Shown one piece after another: positions 1 to 10,133 of a stretch of DNA of 64,000 nucleotides; the first letter of the stretch is position 1; the number at the start of each line of letters is the position of its first letter. Both the position numbers and the translations under genes were made by a program. Below the pieces are notes generated by a model. The model saw nothing but the letters and a program-made list of their open reading frames with translations, had not been told where the DNA came from and did no database searches. Origin of the DNA: Pseudomonas sp. ABC1 (GTDB taxonomy: Bacteria; Pseudomonadota; Gammaproteobacteria; Pseudomonadales; Pseudomonadaceae); assembly GCF_013395055.1 (NCBI RefSeq), contig NZ_CP058349.1, positions 2,292,001 to 2,356,000 of the forward strand, in the 5' to 3' direction.

Positions 1-867
1 GATGTGTGCCAGTACACCTTGCAACTCATCCAGGGAAGCGTAGCTGATCACCAGCGTCCCCTTCCCCTTGCGGCCATGGCGAATCTGCACGGGAGAGCCC
101 AAACGCTCAGCCAATCGCTGTTCCAGCCGTACGATGTCAGGATCGCTGGCAACCTGCTCCTTCTGCTGCGGCTTGTCGCTCAGCCACTGGCGGACCAGGG
201 CTTCGGTCTGCCGCACGGTCAGCGCACGTGCGACAACATGACGCGCCCCTTCCACCTGCCTTTCCAGTGGCAGGCCCAGCAAAGCCCGCGCATGACCCAT
301 TTCCAGATCACCATGGGACAACAGTGTCTTGATCTCTTCCGGCAGGCCGATCAGGCGCAGCAGGTTGCTGATAGTGACGCGCGACTTGCCCACGGCATCG
401 GCCACTTGCTGCTGGGTCAGCTGGAATTCCTGCTGCAGGCGCTGCAACGCTTGCGCCTCTTCGATCGGGTTGAGGTCCTCACGCTGGATGTTCTCGATCA
501 GCGCCATGGCAATGGCCGCCTCGTCGGGCACTTCGCGCACCAGCGCCGGGACCTTGTCCAGCCCGGCCAACTGGCTGGCACGCCAGCGCCGCTCACCCGC
601 GATGATCTCGAAACGCCCGGCGCCGATCGGACGCACCACGATGGGCTGCATCACGCCCTGGGCCTTGATCGACTGTGCCAGCTCTTCCAGCGCCTCGGGG
701 TCCATGTCGCGGCGCGGCTGGTACTTGCCACGCTGCACCAGTTCCAGCGGCAGTTGCTGCAGCTCGCGGCCATCGGCCTTGCGAGCATCTTCCTGCAGGC
801 TTGCGACCGCATTTCCCCCTAGCAGGGCATCCAGTCCGCGTCCCAGACCTCGTTTCTTGGTTGCCAT
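1..867 (-). CDS. parB: Chromosome partition protein ParB (3' end just outside window)
   Basis: ParB loads as a CTP-dependent clamp at parS sites near oriC and, with ParA, segregates the origins. Translated from the ATG at 867 it gives 289 residues beginning MATKKRGLGRGLDALLG, the standard pseudomonad N-terminus that contacts ParA. The CTP-binding GERRW motif is at residues 91-95 and a helix-turn-helix (QQQVADAVGKSRVTISNLL) lies in the middle. The frame is still open at base 1, and the usual family length of about 290 residues means that only the last residue or two and the stop are missing. The start is 10 bases downstream of the parA stop, so the two form one operon. Two parS sites for this protein lie in recF in the same window. 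Confidence 0.97.
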   Translation of the reverse strand, partial: MATKKRGLGRGLDALLGGNAVASLQEDARKADGRELQQLPLELVQRGKYQPRRDMDPEALEELAQSIKAQGVMQPIVVRPIGAGRFEIIAGERRWRASQLAGLDKVPALVREVPDEAAIAMALIENIQREDLNPIEEAQALQRLQQEFQLTQQQVADAVGKSRVTISNLLRLIGLPEEIKTLLSHGDLEMGHARALLGLPLERQVEGARHVVARALTVRQTEALVRQWLSDKPQQKEQVASDPDIVRLEQRLAERLGSPVQIRHGRKGKGTLVISYASLDELQGVLAHI

Positions 868-876
868 GAAAATTCC

Positions 877-1665
877 TTATGCGCGGGCCTTGCGGGCCTC
901 GCTGCGTTGTCGGCGTGACAGTTCGCCTGCCAGCGCCAGGTAAGCCAGTGCGCCTTTCGACTGCTTGTCGTACACCAGGGCCGGCATGCCATGGCTCGGC
1001 GCTTCGGCCAGCCGTATGTTGCGCGGAATCACGGTGTCGTAGAGCTTGTCGCCGAAATGTTCGCGGAGCTGCTCGGATACATCGTTGGTCAGGCTGCTGC
1101 GCGGGTCGTACATGGTGCGCAGCAGTCCCTCGATCTTCAGCGCCGGATTGAGTGCCTGGCTGATGCGCTGGATCGAACTCATCAGGTCGCTCAGCCCTTC
1201 CAGGGCATAGTATTCGCACTGCATGGGGATGATCACGCCATCCGCCGCGGTCAGGGCGTTGACCGTCAGCATCGACAGCGACGGCGGGCAATCGATCAGG
1301 ATGTAGTCGTAGTTGTCGCGCACCGCCGCCAGGGCTTCTCGCAACCGATGCTCACGGGCAGGCAGCTTGAGCAGTTCGACTTCCGCAGCCGTCAGGTCGC
1401 GGTTGGCGGGCAACAGTTGATAACCGCCATGTTCCGAATACTGCATCGCATCGATCAGGTTGCATTCGCCGATCAGCACATCGTAGATCGAGTGCTCCAG
1501 GTGCAACTTATCCACACCACTGCCGGTCGTCGCATTGCCCTGTGGATCAAGGTCGATCAGCAGCACATGACGACGGGTGGCCACCAGCGAGGCGGCCAGG
1601 TTGATGCAAGTGGTGGTCTTGGCGACACCGCCTTTTTGGTTGGCGATGGCGATTACTTTGCCCAT
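877..1665 (-). CDS. parA: Chromosome partition ATPase ParA (Soj)
   Basis: ParA is the nucleoid-binding ATPase that moves ParB-parS complexes. The 262-residue product starts MGKVIAIANQKGGVAKTTT, a deviant Walker A box with the signature lysine (K11) and the second lysine K16. IDCPPS (Walker B/A' region) and the C-terminal basic helix of chromosomal Soj proteins follow. I chose the ATG at 1665 rather than an upstream ATG at 1731, because this start puts the Walker motif at the usual distance from the N-terminus and avoids overlap with rsmG, whose stop is at 1671. It lies between rsmG and parB in the conserved mnmG-rsmG-parA-parB order. Confidence 0.97.
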   Translation of the reverse strand: MGKVIAIANQKGGVAKTTTCINLAASLVATRRHVLLIDLDPQGNATTGSGVDKLHLEHSIYDVLIGECNLIDAMQYSEHGGYQLLPANRDLTAAEVELLKLPAREHRLREALAAVRDNYDYILIDCPPSLSMLTVNALTAADGVIIPMQCEYYALEGLSDLMSSIQRISQALNPALKIEGLLRTMYDPRSSLTNDVSEQLREHFGDKLYDTVIPRNIRLAEAPSHGMPALVYDKQSKGALAYLALAGELSRRQRSEARKARA

Positions 1666-1670
1666 GGCGT

Positions 1671-2333
1671 TCAGTGCCTGTCCGATTCGCAAGTGCGGCG
1701 CAGTATCAACAGATGGCGCTGCCCTTGGCAACCTGGAACCTGCAGCAGGTGGCAGGCTTGCAGATTGAAATCAGCCGGCAGGGCCTGCAGTTCATCGCTC
1801 GGATGAACGCCCTTCATGGCCAGCCACTGGGTATCTACATCCCCGAGGTGACGGGTCCACTCGGTGAAATCGTGCAGTGAGCTGAATGCCCGGGAGGTGA
1901 TCCCGCTGAACGGCTGTTCCGGACGGAAGGATTCGACACGACTGTGGATAACTTCCAGATTGGCGAGTTTCAGCTCCAGTTTGACCTGGGTGAGAAAGCG
2001 CGTCTTCTTGCCGTTCGAGTCCAACAGCGTGAAGCGCCGTTGTGGAAACAGGATCGCCAGGGGAATGCCGGGCATTCCGCCACCACTGCCGACATCCAGG
2101 ATATTGTCCCCGGCGGCGCGAACGTACTCGACGACACTGAGGCTATCGAGCAGATGCCGCGATACCATCTCGTCGGGGTTGCGCACCGCCGTCAGGTTGT
2201 AGGCCTTGTTCCACTTGATCAACAGGGCCAGGTAGCCGAGCAGGCGCTCTTTCTGCCCATCGTCCAGGGCAACGCCAAGCTGCTCCGCGCCCTGCGACAG
2301 TTCCAGGGCATGTCGTTCGGTCACGCTACTCAT
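1671..2333 (-). CDS. rsmG: 16S rRNA (guanine-N7) methyltransferase RsmG (GidB)
   Basis: RsmG methylates N7 of G527 in 16S rRNA. The 220-residue protein has the SAM-binding glycine loop ([15 protein letters not shown]) near residue 80 and the conserved YNLTAV and HLLDSL segments of GidB proteins upstream of it. Its first 4 bases overlap the end of mnmG (2330-2333), so translation of the two is coupled, as in most pseudomonads. The parA gene follows after 5 bases. Confidence 0.96.
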   Translation of the reverse strand: MSSVTERHALELSQGAEQLGVALDDGQKERLLGYLALLIKWNKAYNLTAVRNPDEMVSRHLLDSLSVVEYVRAAGDNILDVGSGGGMPGIPLAILFPQRRFTLLDSNGKKTRFLTQVKLELKLANLEVIHSRVESFRPEQPFSGITSRAFSSLHDFTEWTRHLGDVDTQWLAMKGVHPSDELQALPADFNLQACHLLQVPGCQGQRHLLILRRTCESDRH

Positions 2334-4219
2334 AGACTTTGCAACTGTGCGACACCACGCTTCTTCAGATTGACCAGCAGCAGGGAGACGGCGGCCGGTG
2401 TCACGCCAGGCACGCGTGAAGCCTGCCCGAGGGTTTCCGGTCGTGCGCTGCTCAGCTTGTGCTGGATTTCCTTGGACAGCCCGCTGATCGCGGCATAGTC
2501 GATATCCTCCGGCAGGCGGACATTCTCGCTGGCCCGCAGCCTGGCGATTTCGTCCTGCTGGCGGTCGATGTAGCCGGCGTACTTGCTGCGGATTTCCACC
2601 TGCTCGGCGACCTGCGGATCTTCCGCTCCAGTACCGGTCAACTCGATCAGCGCGGCATAGTCGATTTCAGGCCGCGACAGCAGGTTCTGCAGGCTGTATT
2701 CATGGCTCAGCGGCGTACCAAACCGTGTGGCAATCGCATCGCCCTGCGCTGTGTTCGGCTGCACCCAGGTGCTTTTCAGGCGTTGTTCTTCGAGTGCAAT
2801 GCCTTCGCGCTTGCGTTCGAAAGCCGCCCAGCGCACATCGTCCACAAGGCCCAACTCCCGGCCCTTCTCGGTCAGGCGCAGATCGGCATTGTCCTCGCGC
2901 AGGATCAAGCGGTATTCCGCCCGCGAGGTGAACATGCGGTACGGCTCCTGGGTTCCCAGGGTGATCAGGTCGTCCACCAGTACACCGATGTAAGCCTCAT
3001 CGCGACGTGGACACCAGGCTTCCCGGCCCTGGGCTCGCAGCGCGGCATTGCAGCCTGCCAGCAGGCCCTGGGCGCCGGCTTCTTCGTAACCGGTGGTGCC
3101 GTTGATCTGCCCGGCGAAGAACAGCCCCTGGATGGCCTTGGTTTCCAGACTGTATTTCAAATCGCGTGGGTCGAAGAAGTCGTACTCGATGGCATAGCCC
3201 GGACGCACGATATGGGCGTTCTCCATTCCCCGGATGCTCTGCACGATCTGCAGTTGCACATCGAAGGGCAACGAGGTGGAAATCCCGTTCGGGTACAGCT
3301 CGTGGGTGGTCAGGCCCTCGGGTTCGATGAATACCTGATGGCTGTCCTTGTCGGCGAAGCGGTGGATCTTGTCTTCGATCGACGGGCAATAACGCGGGCC
3401 GATGCCCTCGATCACCCCGGAGTACATCGGTGAGCGATCCAGGTTCGAAGCGATGATCTCGTGGGTGCGCGCGTTGGTATGGGTGATCCAGCAACTGACT
3501 TGCTGTGGATGCTGTTCTTTCGAACCGAGGAACGACATCACCGGGATCGGTGTATCGCCTGGTTGCTCGGTCATTGCCGAGAAATCCACCGAGCGACCAT
3601 CGATTCGCGGCGGTGTCCCGGTCTTCAAGCGTCCGACACGCAGTTGCAGCTCACGCAAACGCTTGGCCAGGGCGATGGACGGTGGGTCGCCAGCACGTCC
3701 ACCGGAGTAGTTCTGCAAGCCGATGTGGATAAGTCCGCCGAGGAAGGTGCCTGTGGTCAATACCACGGAATCGGCGAGAAAGCGCAGTCCCATCTGGGTA
3801 ACTACACCTCTGACCTGGTCCTGCTCGACGATCAGGTCGTCAGCGGCTTGCTGGAATATCCACAGGTTGGGCTGGTTTTCCAGGATTTCCCGTACGGCGG
3901 CCTTGTAGAGAATGCGATCAGCCTGGGCACGGGTCGCACGAACGGCCGGGCCTTTGCGGCTGTTCAAGGTGCGGAACTGGATTCCACCCTTGTCGGTTGC
4001 CACTGCCATGGCACCACCGAGTGCATCGATTTCCTTGACCAGGTGGCTTTTGCCAATGCCACCAATTGCAGGGTTGCAGCTCATTTGCCCGAGTGTTTCG
4101 ACGTTGTGCGAGAGCAGCAGTGTTTTCACGCCCATGCGCGCAGCGGCCAATGCTGCCTCGGTACCGGCATGACCACCGCCGATCACGATCACGTCAAAAC
4201 GGGAAGGGAAATCCACCAC
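2330..4219 (-). CDS. mnmG: tRNA uridine 5-carboxymethylaminomethyl modification enzyme MnmG (GidA)
   Basis: MnmG is the FAD-dependent partner of MnmE in making cmnm5U at the wobble position of several tRNAs. The 629 residues match the family's usual length. The N-terminus carries the dinucleotide-binding motif [15 protein letters not shown], followed by [15 protein letters not shown], the characteristic conserved segment. The partner MnmE is encoded at 6731-8098 in this window but is separated by three unrelated genes. The upstream region (4220-4639) is AT-rich and contains several DnaA-box-like sequences. Confidence 0.97.
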   Translation of the reverse strand: MVDFPSRFDVIVIGGGHAGTEAALAAARMGVKTLLLSHNVETLGQMSCNPAIGGIGKSHLVKEIDALGGAMAVATDKGGIQFRTLNSRKGPAVRATRAQADRILYKAAVREILENQPNLWIFQQAADDLIVEQDQVRGVVTQMGLRFLADSVVLTTGTFLGGLIHIGLQNYSGGRAGDPPSIALAKRLRELQLRVGRLKTGTPPRIDGRSVDFSAMTEQPGDTPIPVMSFLGSKEQHPQQVSCWITHTNARTHEIIASNLDRSPMYSGVIEGIGPRYCPSIEDKIHRFADKDSHQVFIEPEGLTTHELYPNGISTSLPFDVQLQIVQSIRGMENAHIVRPGYAIEYDFFDPRDLKYSLETKAIQGLFFAGQINGTTGYEEAGAQGLLAGCNAALRAQGREAWCPRRDEAYIGVLVDDLITLGTQEPYRMFTSRAEYRLILREDNADLRLTEKGRELGLVDDVRWAAFERKREGIALEEQRLKSTWVQPNTAQGDAIATRFGTPLSHEYSLQNLLSRPEIDYAALIELTGTGAEDPQVAEQVEIRSKYAGYIDRQQDEIARLRASENVRLPEDIDYAAISGLSKEIQHKLSSARPETLGQASRVPGVTPAAVSLLLVNLKKRGVAQLQSL

Positions 4220-4639
4220 ACACCTCGGGCTTTTTATCGGGAGCGGAAGTATAGGGACTTGCCTGCGACTAAAGAAGGGCCATGGACAAAAAGTGACCAG
4301 ACGGCCTGGCGGTCAGCGGAGTGGGGAAAGTGAACATAGAAAAATAAGAAAGAATTTATTCAAAGCTTATTTTTATGATTATGTATGGTCAGCGGCTTTT
4401 CTGTGGATAAGTAACCTGAGGCCTTGTACAGAAGGTCTTTCAGAGAATGATAAGTCTGTGCCCTGACTGCGGCTTTCCGGTGGCATTCCCGTCGAGAAGC
4501 TGTGCATAAACAAGTGTGTTATGCACAGGCGCCTTCGGGCACGAGTTTTCGACAGGGTTATCTACCTGGCTCAAGGGGACTTTTCCACAAAGCTCAGGCC
4601 GGACGATCATCATCAGTCCGGCCCTGGTATCTCCAATAC
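4220..4639. other. Non-coding region with DnaA-box cluster upstream of mnmG
   Basis: No gene is visible in these 420 bases. There is an AT-rich run at about 4336-4388 and a series of 9-mers matching or close to the DnaA box TTATNCACA: TGTGGATAA at 4402-4410 and TGTGCATAA at 4501-4509 (both reverse orientation), TTATGCACA at 4519-4527, and weaker TTATCTACC at 4558-4566 and TTTTCCACA at 4581-4589. It may be a second DnaA-binding or origin-like region, a DnaA titration site, or simply a DnaA-regulated mnmG promoter. Confidence 0.6.
4597..4623 (-). terminator. Hairpin after the GST gene (weak terminator)
   Basis: A perfect 8-bp inverted repeat, GGCCGGAC/GTCCGGCC with an 11-base loop, lies 17 bases beyond the stop of the glutathione transferase gene. 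There is no clear T-run after it on the minus strand, so termination is only probable. Confidence 0.45.
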
Positions 4640-5233
4640 TCAGCTGCCTGGCATGGCCAGGTAGCCAGGCAGTGCCTTGATGCGCTCGATCCAGAGGCCT
4701 ATGTGTGGATAGGGCGAAATATCCACTGCACCTTCCGGTGCCAGGACTACATACGGATACACCGCACAATCGGCAATCGTCGGCCTCGAAAGGGCGAGCC
4801 AGTCATGCCGTTGCAGATGGTTTTCCAGCAAGCCGAGGATACGGCTGGAGCGCGCCAATGCAGTGGCCTTGTCCAGGGTGTAGCCGAACTTGTCCACCAG
4901 GCGTGCAGCACACGGGCCGTTCTGGATTTCATTGGCGGCAGTGGACAACCACTGGACGATTTCGGCCTGGAGAGAGGCTTCCTGCGGCCACCAGGCCGCC
5001 CCACCATACTGTCCCGCCAGGTACACCAGAATGGCCTGGGAATCGCGCAGTATCCGCTCGCCATCGACCAGGATCGGTAATTCCATCCACGGGTTGAGGT
5101 CGCTCAGAGGTGCCTGCTTGTGTTCTCCCGCCAGGAAGTCGACGGCGACCAACTCCAGGTCGATATGGGCCAGGGCGGCGAACAGCCTGACCTTGTAGCA
5201 GTTACCGGACAGTTCGAGATCATAGAGCTTCAT
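4640..5233 (-). CDS. Glutathione S-transferase family protein
   Basis: The 197-residue protein has the GST layout: a thioredoxin-like N-terminal domain (MKLYDLELSGNCYKVRLFAA, with the cis-proline region ELPILVDG and the glutathione-gamma-glutamyl contact DSQAILVYLA) followed by an all-helical C-terminal domain containing the conserved helix-6 motif PTIADCAVYPYV. A likely role is conjugation or reduction of electrophiles with glutathione; the substrate cannot be read. A GGAGAAG ribosome-binding site precedes the ATG, which overlaps the end of the upstream VOC gene by 14 bases, so both are probably translated from one mRNA under the divergent LysR regulator. Confidence 0.88.
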   Translation of the reverse strand: MKLYDLELSGNCYKVRLFAALAHIDLELVAVDFLAGEHKQAPLSDLNPWMELPILVDGERILRDSQAILVYLAGQYGGAAWWPQEASLQAEIVQWLSTAANEIQNGPCAARLVDKFGYTLDKATALARSSRILGLLENHLQRHDWLALSRPTIADCAVYPYVVLAPEGAVDISPYPHIGLWIERIKALPGYLAMPGS

Positions 5234-5699
5234 GGGGCTTCTCCTTATTGTCTATGTTGTCTATCAATTGATTGAATTCGAGGACATTGCCATCCGGATC
5301 GCGGATGAAAAGCGCTATTCGGCGCGGACCTATCGCTTTCGGTCCTTCGGTGATGCGGATGCCCCGCGCTTGCAGCCAGGCCTGCAAGCATTCCAGGTCA
5401 TCCACGACGAAGGCCGGATGAGTCATGCCGGGCAACTTGATCGGAGCATCCAGCAGGACGTTATGGCTCCCTGGTTGGCGTGCGCCATTGAAGATCAGGT
5501 TGATCCGCACACCGTCGGAACTCAGCATCTCGTTGGCTTCAAGGCCCGGGAAGCTGATGTTTTCCCTGAAGCCCAGGCTGGTGTAGAACGCCAGGGCCCG
5601 CTGCCGGTCGCTGACACGTATGCCTATGTGATCGTAGGCGAGGATGCGTGATGGATTGGTGTGGATGTCATCCATCACGGCTGGTGCTGTCTGTTGCAT
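5220..5699 (-). CDS. VOC-superfamily (glyoxalase/dioxygenase-fold) protein
   Basis: This is a 159-residue protein of the vicinal oxygen chelate fold. The opening YDHIGIRVSDRQRALAFYTSLGF is the standard first beta-alpha-beta unit with the metal-ligand histidine, and FIRDPDGNVLEFNQLI is the terminal unit carrying the metal-ligand glutamate. Members include glyoxalase I, fosfomycin-resistance enzymes and extradiol dioxygenases; the exact reaction is not evident. A longer frame runs up to 5852 but enters the promoter and start of the divergent LysR gene, so I start at the ATG at 5699. Pairing with a GST suggests glutathione-dependent detoxification. Confidence 0.85.
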   Translation of the reverse strand: MQQTAPAVMDDIHTNPSRILAYDHIGIRVSDRQRALAFYTSLGFRENISFPGLEANEMLSSDGVRINLIFNGARQPGSHNVLLDAPIKLPGMTHPAFVVDDLECLQAWLQARGIRITEGPKAIGPRRIALFIRDPDGNVLEFNQLIDNIDNKEKPHEAL

Positions 5700-5814
5700 C
5701 TGCGCTGCCTTGCAATCGTTGTCGATAGCGGACAGTCTCGCCCCGGATAGACTCGCGACCAATGCCGCACGGCTGACAACAGCATTGCGTTCTATGCACA
5801 GATAAGGAGCCTGG

Positions 5815-6711
5815 ATGGACCGACTCAAAGCCATGACGACTTTCGTCGCCATCGTCGATGCGGGAAGCCTGAGTGCTGCCGCTACTAAGCTCGGTCAATC
5901 GCCGGCGGCTGTCGTGCGTACCCTCGCGGCACTGGAGAAACATCTGGGCGTACGCCTGCTCAACCGGACGACCCGACGCCTTGCACTGACAGACGAGGGC
6001 AGCGAGTACCTGGCCTGGTGCCAGCGCATCCTGGCCGAGTTCGAGGTCATCGAGCAGGCGTTCGATGCCCGCTCCCATCGGCCGGGCGGGATCGTGCGAA
6101 TGACCGCGCCCGTAGCGTTCGGCCATCTGCATGTGGTGCCCCTGGTGAACCGCTTCCTGGGCATCGACCCTGCACTGCGTATCGAACTGACCTTGCTCGA
6201 TCGAACGGTTGACCTTCTGGAGGAAGGGCTCGATCTGGCGGTCCGAATCGGCCACCTGCCAGACTCGTCGATGATCGCCCGACCGGTGGGCAAGACCCGT
6301 CATGTCACCTGTGCCAGCCCCGGTTTTCTGGAGCGCACGGGCGAGCTGTCCTCCCCTGATGACCTGGCGAGAACGGACTGCATCGTCTTTTCCGGTCATG
6401 GAAGGCGTTGGGAGTTCCTGCGGGAGCAGTCTCCGATCACTGTGGAGGTCACTCCCCGGCTGGTATCCAATCAGGTGCAGGCCGTGAGGCTGGCCTGCGA
6501 GCAGGGGATAGGCGTTGCGCGCCTGCTGCATTACCAGGTCGCCGAAGCTCTGGCTGATGGCCGACTGACCCGCGTGTTAGCGCATTTCGAACTGCCGGAT
6601 GTCCCCATCCAGCTGGTCTACCCCCACTCTCGCCTGCTATCGCCACGGGTACGGCGTTTCATCGACTGGGCGGCACCACTGCTGAGTCAGTCCATTCCAG
6701 AGCCGAGCTGA
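5815..6711 (+). CDS. LysR-family transcriptional regulator
   Basis: The 298-residue protein begins MDRLKAMTTFVAIVDAGSLSA, the LysR winged helix-turn-helix, with the recognition region QSPAAVVRTLAALEKHLGVRL and LLNRTTRRLALTDEG, followed by a periplasmic-binding-protein-like effector domain (about residues 90-295). It is divergent from the VOC-GST pair, with 115 bases between the starts. This is the usual arrangement for a LysR protein that controls its neighbour and itself in response to a small molecule. The effector is unknown. Confidence 0.92.
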   Translation: MDRLKAMTTFVAIVDAGSLSAAATKLGQSPAAVVRTLAALEKHLGVRLLNRTTRRLALTDEGSEYLAWCQRILAEFEVIEQAFDARSHRPGGIVRMTAPVAFGHLHVVPLVNRFLGIDPALRIELTLLDRTVDLLEEGLDLAVRIGHLPDSSMIARPVGKTRHVTCASPGFLERTGELSSPDDLARTDCIVFSGHGRRWEFLREQSPITVEVTPRLVSNQVQAVRLACEQGIGVARLLHYQVAEALADGRLTRVLAHFELPDVPIQLVYPHSRLLSPRVRRFIDWAAPLLSQSIPEPS

Positions 6712-6730
6712 TTGTTGCTCGGCAGGACTG

Positions 6731-8098
6731 TCACTTGCCGATGCAGAAACTCGAGAAGATGCGCCCCAGCAGGTCATCGGAACTGAAGGCTCCGGTGATT
6801 TCGCCCAGCGCCTGTTGGGCCAGACGCAAGTCTTCAGCCAGCAGTTCGCCGGCGCCGGCCTGGGTCAGTTGGGTGTGGCCATGTTCGAGGTGGCTGGCTG
6901 CCTGGCGTAATGCATCGAGGTGGCGGCGGCGGGCGCTGAAACCACTTTCAGCCGTCTGTTGATAACCCATGCATTGCTTGAGGTGCTCGCGCAGCAGCTC
7001 GATGCCGTCTCCCGAACGGGCCGAGAGCCTGATTGTGGCTTGGCCATCGGGTTGTTGCTGCAAGCCTGTCGGCTCGCCGGAAAGGTCGCTCTTGTTGCGG
7101 ATGAGGGTGACCCTGGAGGCGTCGGGACGCACATCGGGAAACTCTTCCCACAGTGCCTGCTGGCCATGTTCCCCGTCGGCACAGGCATCGATCACCAGCA
7201 GAATGCGGTCAGCCTGCTGGATAGCCTGCAAAGCACGCTGCACGCCGATCTTCTCTACCTGATCGCTGGTGTCGCGCAGGCCCGCGGTGTCGATGACATG
7301 CAGCGGCATGCCATCGATGTGGATATGTTCACGCAACACGTCCCGGGTGGTGCCGGCAATATCGGTGACGATGGCGGTTTCGCGGCCTGCCAGGGCGTTC
7401 AACAGGCTGGATTTACCAGCATTCGGTCGACCGGCGATCACCACGTTCATCCCGTCGCGCAGCAGGGCGCCCTGGCCAGCTTCGCGTTGTACGCTACCCA
7501 GCGACTCGCGTACGCCATGCAAGAGCTGCAACACGTGGCCATCGGCAAGGAAGTCGATTTCCTCTTCGGGAAAGTCGATGGCCGCCTCGACATAGATCCG
7601 CAGGCGTATCAGCTCTTCCGTCAGCTCATGCACACGCCGGGAAAACTCCCCTTGCAAGGAGCGCACGGCATTCAGTGCAGCCTGGGTGGAACTGGCTTCG
7701 ATCAGGTCGGCGATCGCCTCTGCCTGGGCCAGGTCCAGTTTGTCGTTGAGGAAGGCACGTTCGCTGAATTCACCTGGTCGGGCCAGGCGGGCGCCCAGTT
7801 CGATGCAACGGTGCAGCAGCATGTCCAGCACCACCGGGCCACCATGTCCCTGTAGCTCCAGCACATCCTCTCCGGTGAACGAGTGGGGCCCGGCGAAGAA
7901 CAGCATCAGGCCTTCGTCGAGGACATCGCCCTCGTTGGAGTGGAAGGGACCGTAATGGGCATGACGCGCCACAGGCTCGCGGCCTGTCAGGGTGATGGCG
8001 ATCGAGCGGGCGCGTGTGCCGGATACCCGCACGATGCCCACCCCTCCACGACCGGGAGCGGTGGCAATCGCGGCGATGGTCTCGGTGACTGTGGACAT
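6731..8098 (-). CDS. mnmE: tRNA modification GTPase MnmE (TrmE)
   Basis: MnmE forms a complex with MnmG to modify wobble uridines, binding a formyl-tetrahydrofolate derivative and hydrolysing GTP. The 455-residue protein has the N-terminal folate domain ([20 protein letters not shown]), a helical domain, and an inserted G domain with [16 protein letters not shown] (G1), DIAGTTRD (G2) and DTAGLRDT (G3). It ends in the invariant CIGK C-terminus whose cysteine is needed for modification. It is convergent with the LysR gene and downstream of yidC, behind a hairpin terminator. Confidence 0.97.
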   Translation of the reverse strand: MSTVTETIAAIATAPGRGGVGIVRVSGTRARSIAITLTGREPVARHAHYGPFHSNEGDVLDEGLMLFFAGPHSFTGEDVLELQGHGGPVVLDMLLHRCIELGARLARPGEFSERAFLNDKLDLAQAEAIADLIEASSTQAALNAVRSLQGEFSRRVHELTEELIRLRIYVEAAIDFPEEEIDFLADGHVLQLLHGVRESLGSVQREAGQGALLRDGMNVVIAGRPNAGKSSLLNALAGRETAIVTDIAGTTRDVLREHIHIDGMPLHVIDTAGLRDTSDQVEKIGVQRALQAIQQADRILLVIDACADGEHGQQALWEEFPDVRPDASRVTLIRNKSDLSGEPTGLQQQPDGQATIRLSARSGDGIELLREHLKQCMGYQQTAESGFSARRRHLDALRQAASHLEHGHTQLTQAGAGELLAEDLRLAQQALGEITGAFSSDDLLGRIFSSFCIGK

Positions 8099-8115
8099 GC
8101 TTTTTCCCCTATAGC

Positions 8116-8141
8116 AAAACGCCCCTGGGCAGGGGCGTTTT
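8116..8141 (-). terminator. Rho-independent terminator after yidC
   Basis: AAAACGCCCCT and AGGGGCGTTTT form a strong stem with a 4-base loop in the 67-base gap between yidC and mnmE. The A/T arms make it able to act on either strand; here it would end the rpmH-rnpA-yidD-yidC transcript. Confidence 0.8.
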
Positions 8142-8165
8142 GGGATTGTTCAGTGATCTACCCGA

Positions 8166-9881
8166 TCAGGCCGCCTGGGCAGCCCGCTCGATCTTGCGGG
8201 TAATGTACCACTGCTGTGCGATGGACAGGATGTTGTTGACCACCCAGTACAGCACCAGACCTGCCGGGAACCACAGGAAGAAGAAGGTGAAGATGATCGG
8301 CAGCAGCTTCATCACGCGAGCCTGCATCGGATCGGGCGGCGTGGGGTTGAGCTGCTGCTGGATGAACATGCTGACGCCCATGATGATCGGCAGGATGAAG
8401 AACGGATCCTTGATCGACAGGTCGGTTATCCACAGCAGCCAGGGCGCCTGGCGCATCTCGACGCTTTCCAGCAGTACCCAGTAGAGGGACAGGAACACGG
8501 GCATCTGCACGAGGATCGGCAGGCAACCACCCAACGGGTTGATCCGCTCCTTCTTGTACAGCTCCATCATCGCCTGGGACATCTTCTGGCGGTCATCGCC
8601 GAACTGTTCCTTGAGCGCCTGCATCTTCGGCGCAACGGCACGCATGCGCGCCATCGACTTGTAGCTGGCCGCCGAGAGCGGGAAGAAGATCAGCTTGATA
8701 ACCACGGTCAGGGCGATGATCGACCAGCCCCAGTTGCCCAACAGGCCATGGATCACTTCCAGCAGCCAGAAGATCGGCTGGGCGAGGAACCACAGCATGC
8801 CGTAGTCGACGGTCAGGCGCAGTCCCTCGGACAGGGATTCGAGCTTGTCCTGGATCTTCGGACCGGCATAGAGCTTGGCACCGGTTTCGCCTTGGGCGCC
8901 GGCGGCAACGGTCACGGCCGGACCGGTGAAACCGATGATGTAGTTGCCCTGGTTGTCCTTGCGTGTCTGTACCTGGTGGGTGCCATCCTTCGCAGGAATC
9001 CAGGCGGTGACGAAATAGTGTTGCAGCCAGGCGACCCAGCCACCTTGCACTGTTTCCTTGAGCCAGGCATTGGGATTGCCTTCGCGGCGCTTTTCGTCCT
9101 GTTTGTCGATGTCTTTCATCGACACTTTCTTGTAGGGCTCTTCCGCTGTCCACAATGCGGCACCCAGGTAAGTGGCGGTGCCGGTGGCGGTGCTGGAGGA
9201 CGGGTCGCCGCTGCTGTCGCGCTTGAGCTGACCGAACAGGTAACCGTTCCAGGTCTTGTCGCTCTGGTTGTCGATCAGGTAGCGCACGTCCAGAACGTAC
9301 TCACCGCGTTCGAAGACGAAACGCTTGGTGTAGCTGACGCCATCGGCGCTGTAGGTCAGGTCGACGACCAGTTGCTGCTCGCCGTCGGCCAGTACGTAGC
9401 TGCTCTTGGCCGTGCTGTAGAGCGGGCGTCCTGCGGCTGCCTGGTCCGGACCATCGCCGATCAGACCGCTTTGTGCTTCGTACAGGCGCTCGGCACTGCG
9501 TTCGAACAGCTGGAACGGTACGTCGGGACGATCCTGGCGACGTGGGTATTGGGGGAGTCGCAGGTCGACGATATCGCCGCCGCGAGGATCGATGGCCACG
9601 TCCAGGACGTCGGTCTTGACACGAATCAGCGCATCATTCGCTGCAGTCGAACCGACAGGCAGTTCGTCAGCCACTTGCTGCCCCGGAACCGAAGGCAGGT
9701 CACCTTGTTGCTGGGTATTGGCAACAGGCGTTTGTGGCAGGGAGTTGTCTGTGTCGGCTGGACGGAGCTGGGTCGTTTCCGCAGGCAATGCCGCCTGCCC
9801 GTAGTCCTGGTTCCACTGCAGAACCATCAGGTAGGAAACGACTGCCAGAGCAACGAGCAGAATCGAGCGTTTGATATCCAT
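8166..9881 (-). CDS. yidC: Membrane protein insertase YidC
   Basis: YidC inserts and folds inner-membrane proteins alone or with SecYEG. The 571-residue protein starts MDIKRSILLVALAVVSYLMV (first membrane segment), followed by a low-complexity linker and a large periplasmic domain. The conserved 60KD_IMP core comes after it, with GNWGWSIIALTVVIKLIFFPLSAASYKSMARM and the NPLGGCLPILVQMPVF segment. The basic tail ITRKIERAAQAA is usual. It lies in the rpmH-rnpA-yidD-yidC cluster. Confidence 0.97.
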   Translation of the reverse strand: MDIKRSILLVALAVVSYLMVLQWNQDYGQAALPAETTQLRPADTDNSLPQTPVANTQQQGDLPSVPGQQVADELPVGSTAANDALIRVKTDVLDVAIDPRGGDIVDLRLPQYPRRQDRPDVPFQLFERSAERLYEAQSGLIGDGPDQAAAGRPLYSTAKSSYVLADGEQQLVVDLTYSADGVSYTKRFVFERGEYVLDVRYLIDNQSDKTWNGYLFGQLKRDSSGDPSSSTATGTATYLGAALWTAEEPYKKVSMKDIDKQDEKRREGNPNAWLKETVQGGWVAWLQHYFVTAWIPAKDGTHQVQTRKDNQGNYIIGFTGPAVTVAAGAQGETGAKLYAGPKIQDKLESLSEGLRLTVDYGMLWFLAQPIFWLLEVIHGLLGNWGWSIIALTVVIKLIFFPLSAASYKSMARMRAVAPKMQALKEQFGDDRQKMSQAMMELYKKERINPLGGCLPILVQMPVFLSLYWVLLESVEMRQAPWLLWITDLSIKDPFFILPIIMGVSMFIQQQLNPTPPDPMQARVMKLLPIIFTFFFLWFPAGLVLYWVVNNILSIAQQWYITRKIERAAQAA

Positions 9882-9883
9882 GG

Positions 9884-10129
9884 TTACTTGGCCGTCGAAG
9901 ATGAATTGGAAGTTTTATGAGAAGGCACAGGATCGTAGCCGCCGGGATGCCATGGATGACACCGAGCGAGCCTACGTACGGTCAGCCAGCCACCACGAAT
10001 GACACCGTGTGTCTCGATGGCCTCATAGGCATAACAGGAGCAACTGGGATAGAAGCGACAATGGCTCGCCATCATAGGACTGATAGCGTACTGGTAGATC
10101 CGGATGGGGATTAGAGCCAGTTTGCGCAT
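9884..10129 (-). CDS. yidD: Membrane protein insertion efficiency factor YidD
   Basis: This 81-residue YidD (DUF37) protein assists YidC-dependent insertion. The conserved signature [15 protein letters not shown], with paired cysteines, and the [17 protein letters not shown] block are both present. It sits 2 bases upstream of yidC and 4 bases downstream of rnpA, in the invariant gene order. Confidence 0.95.
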   Translation of the reverse strand: MRKLALIPIRIYQYAISPMMASHCRFYPSCSCYAYEAIETHGVIRGGWLTVRRLARCHPWHPGGYDPVPSHKTSNSSSTAK

Positions 10130-10133
10130 GAGG

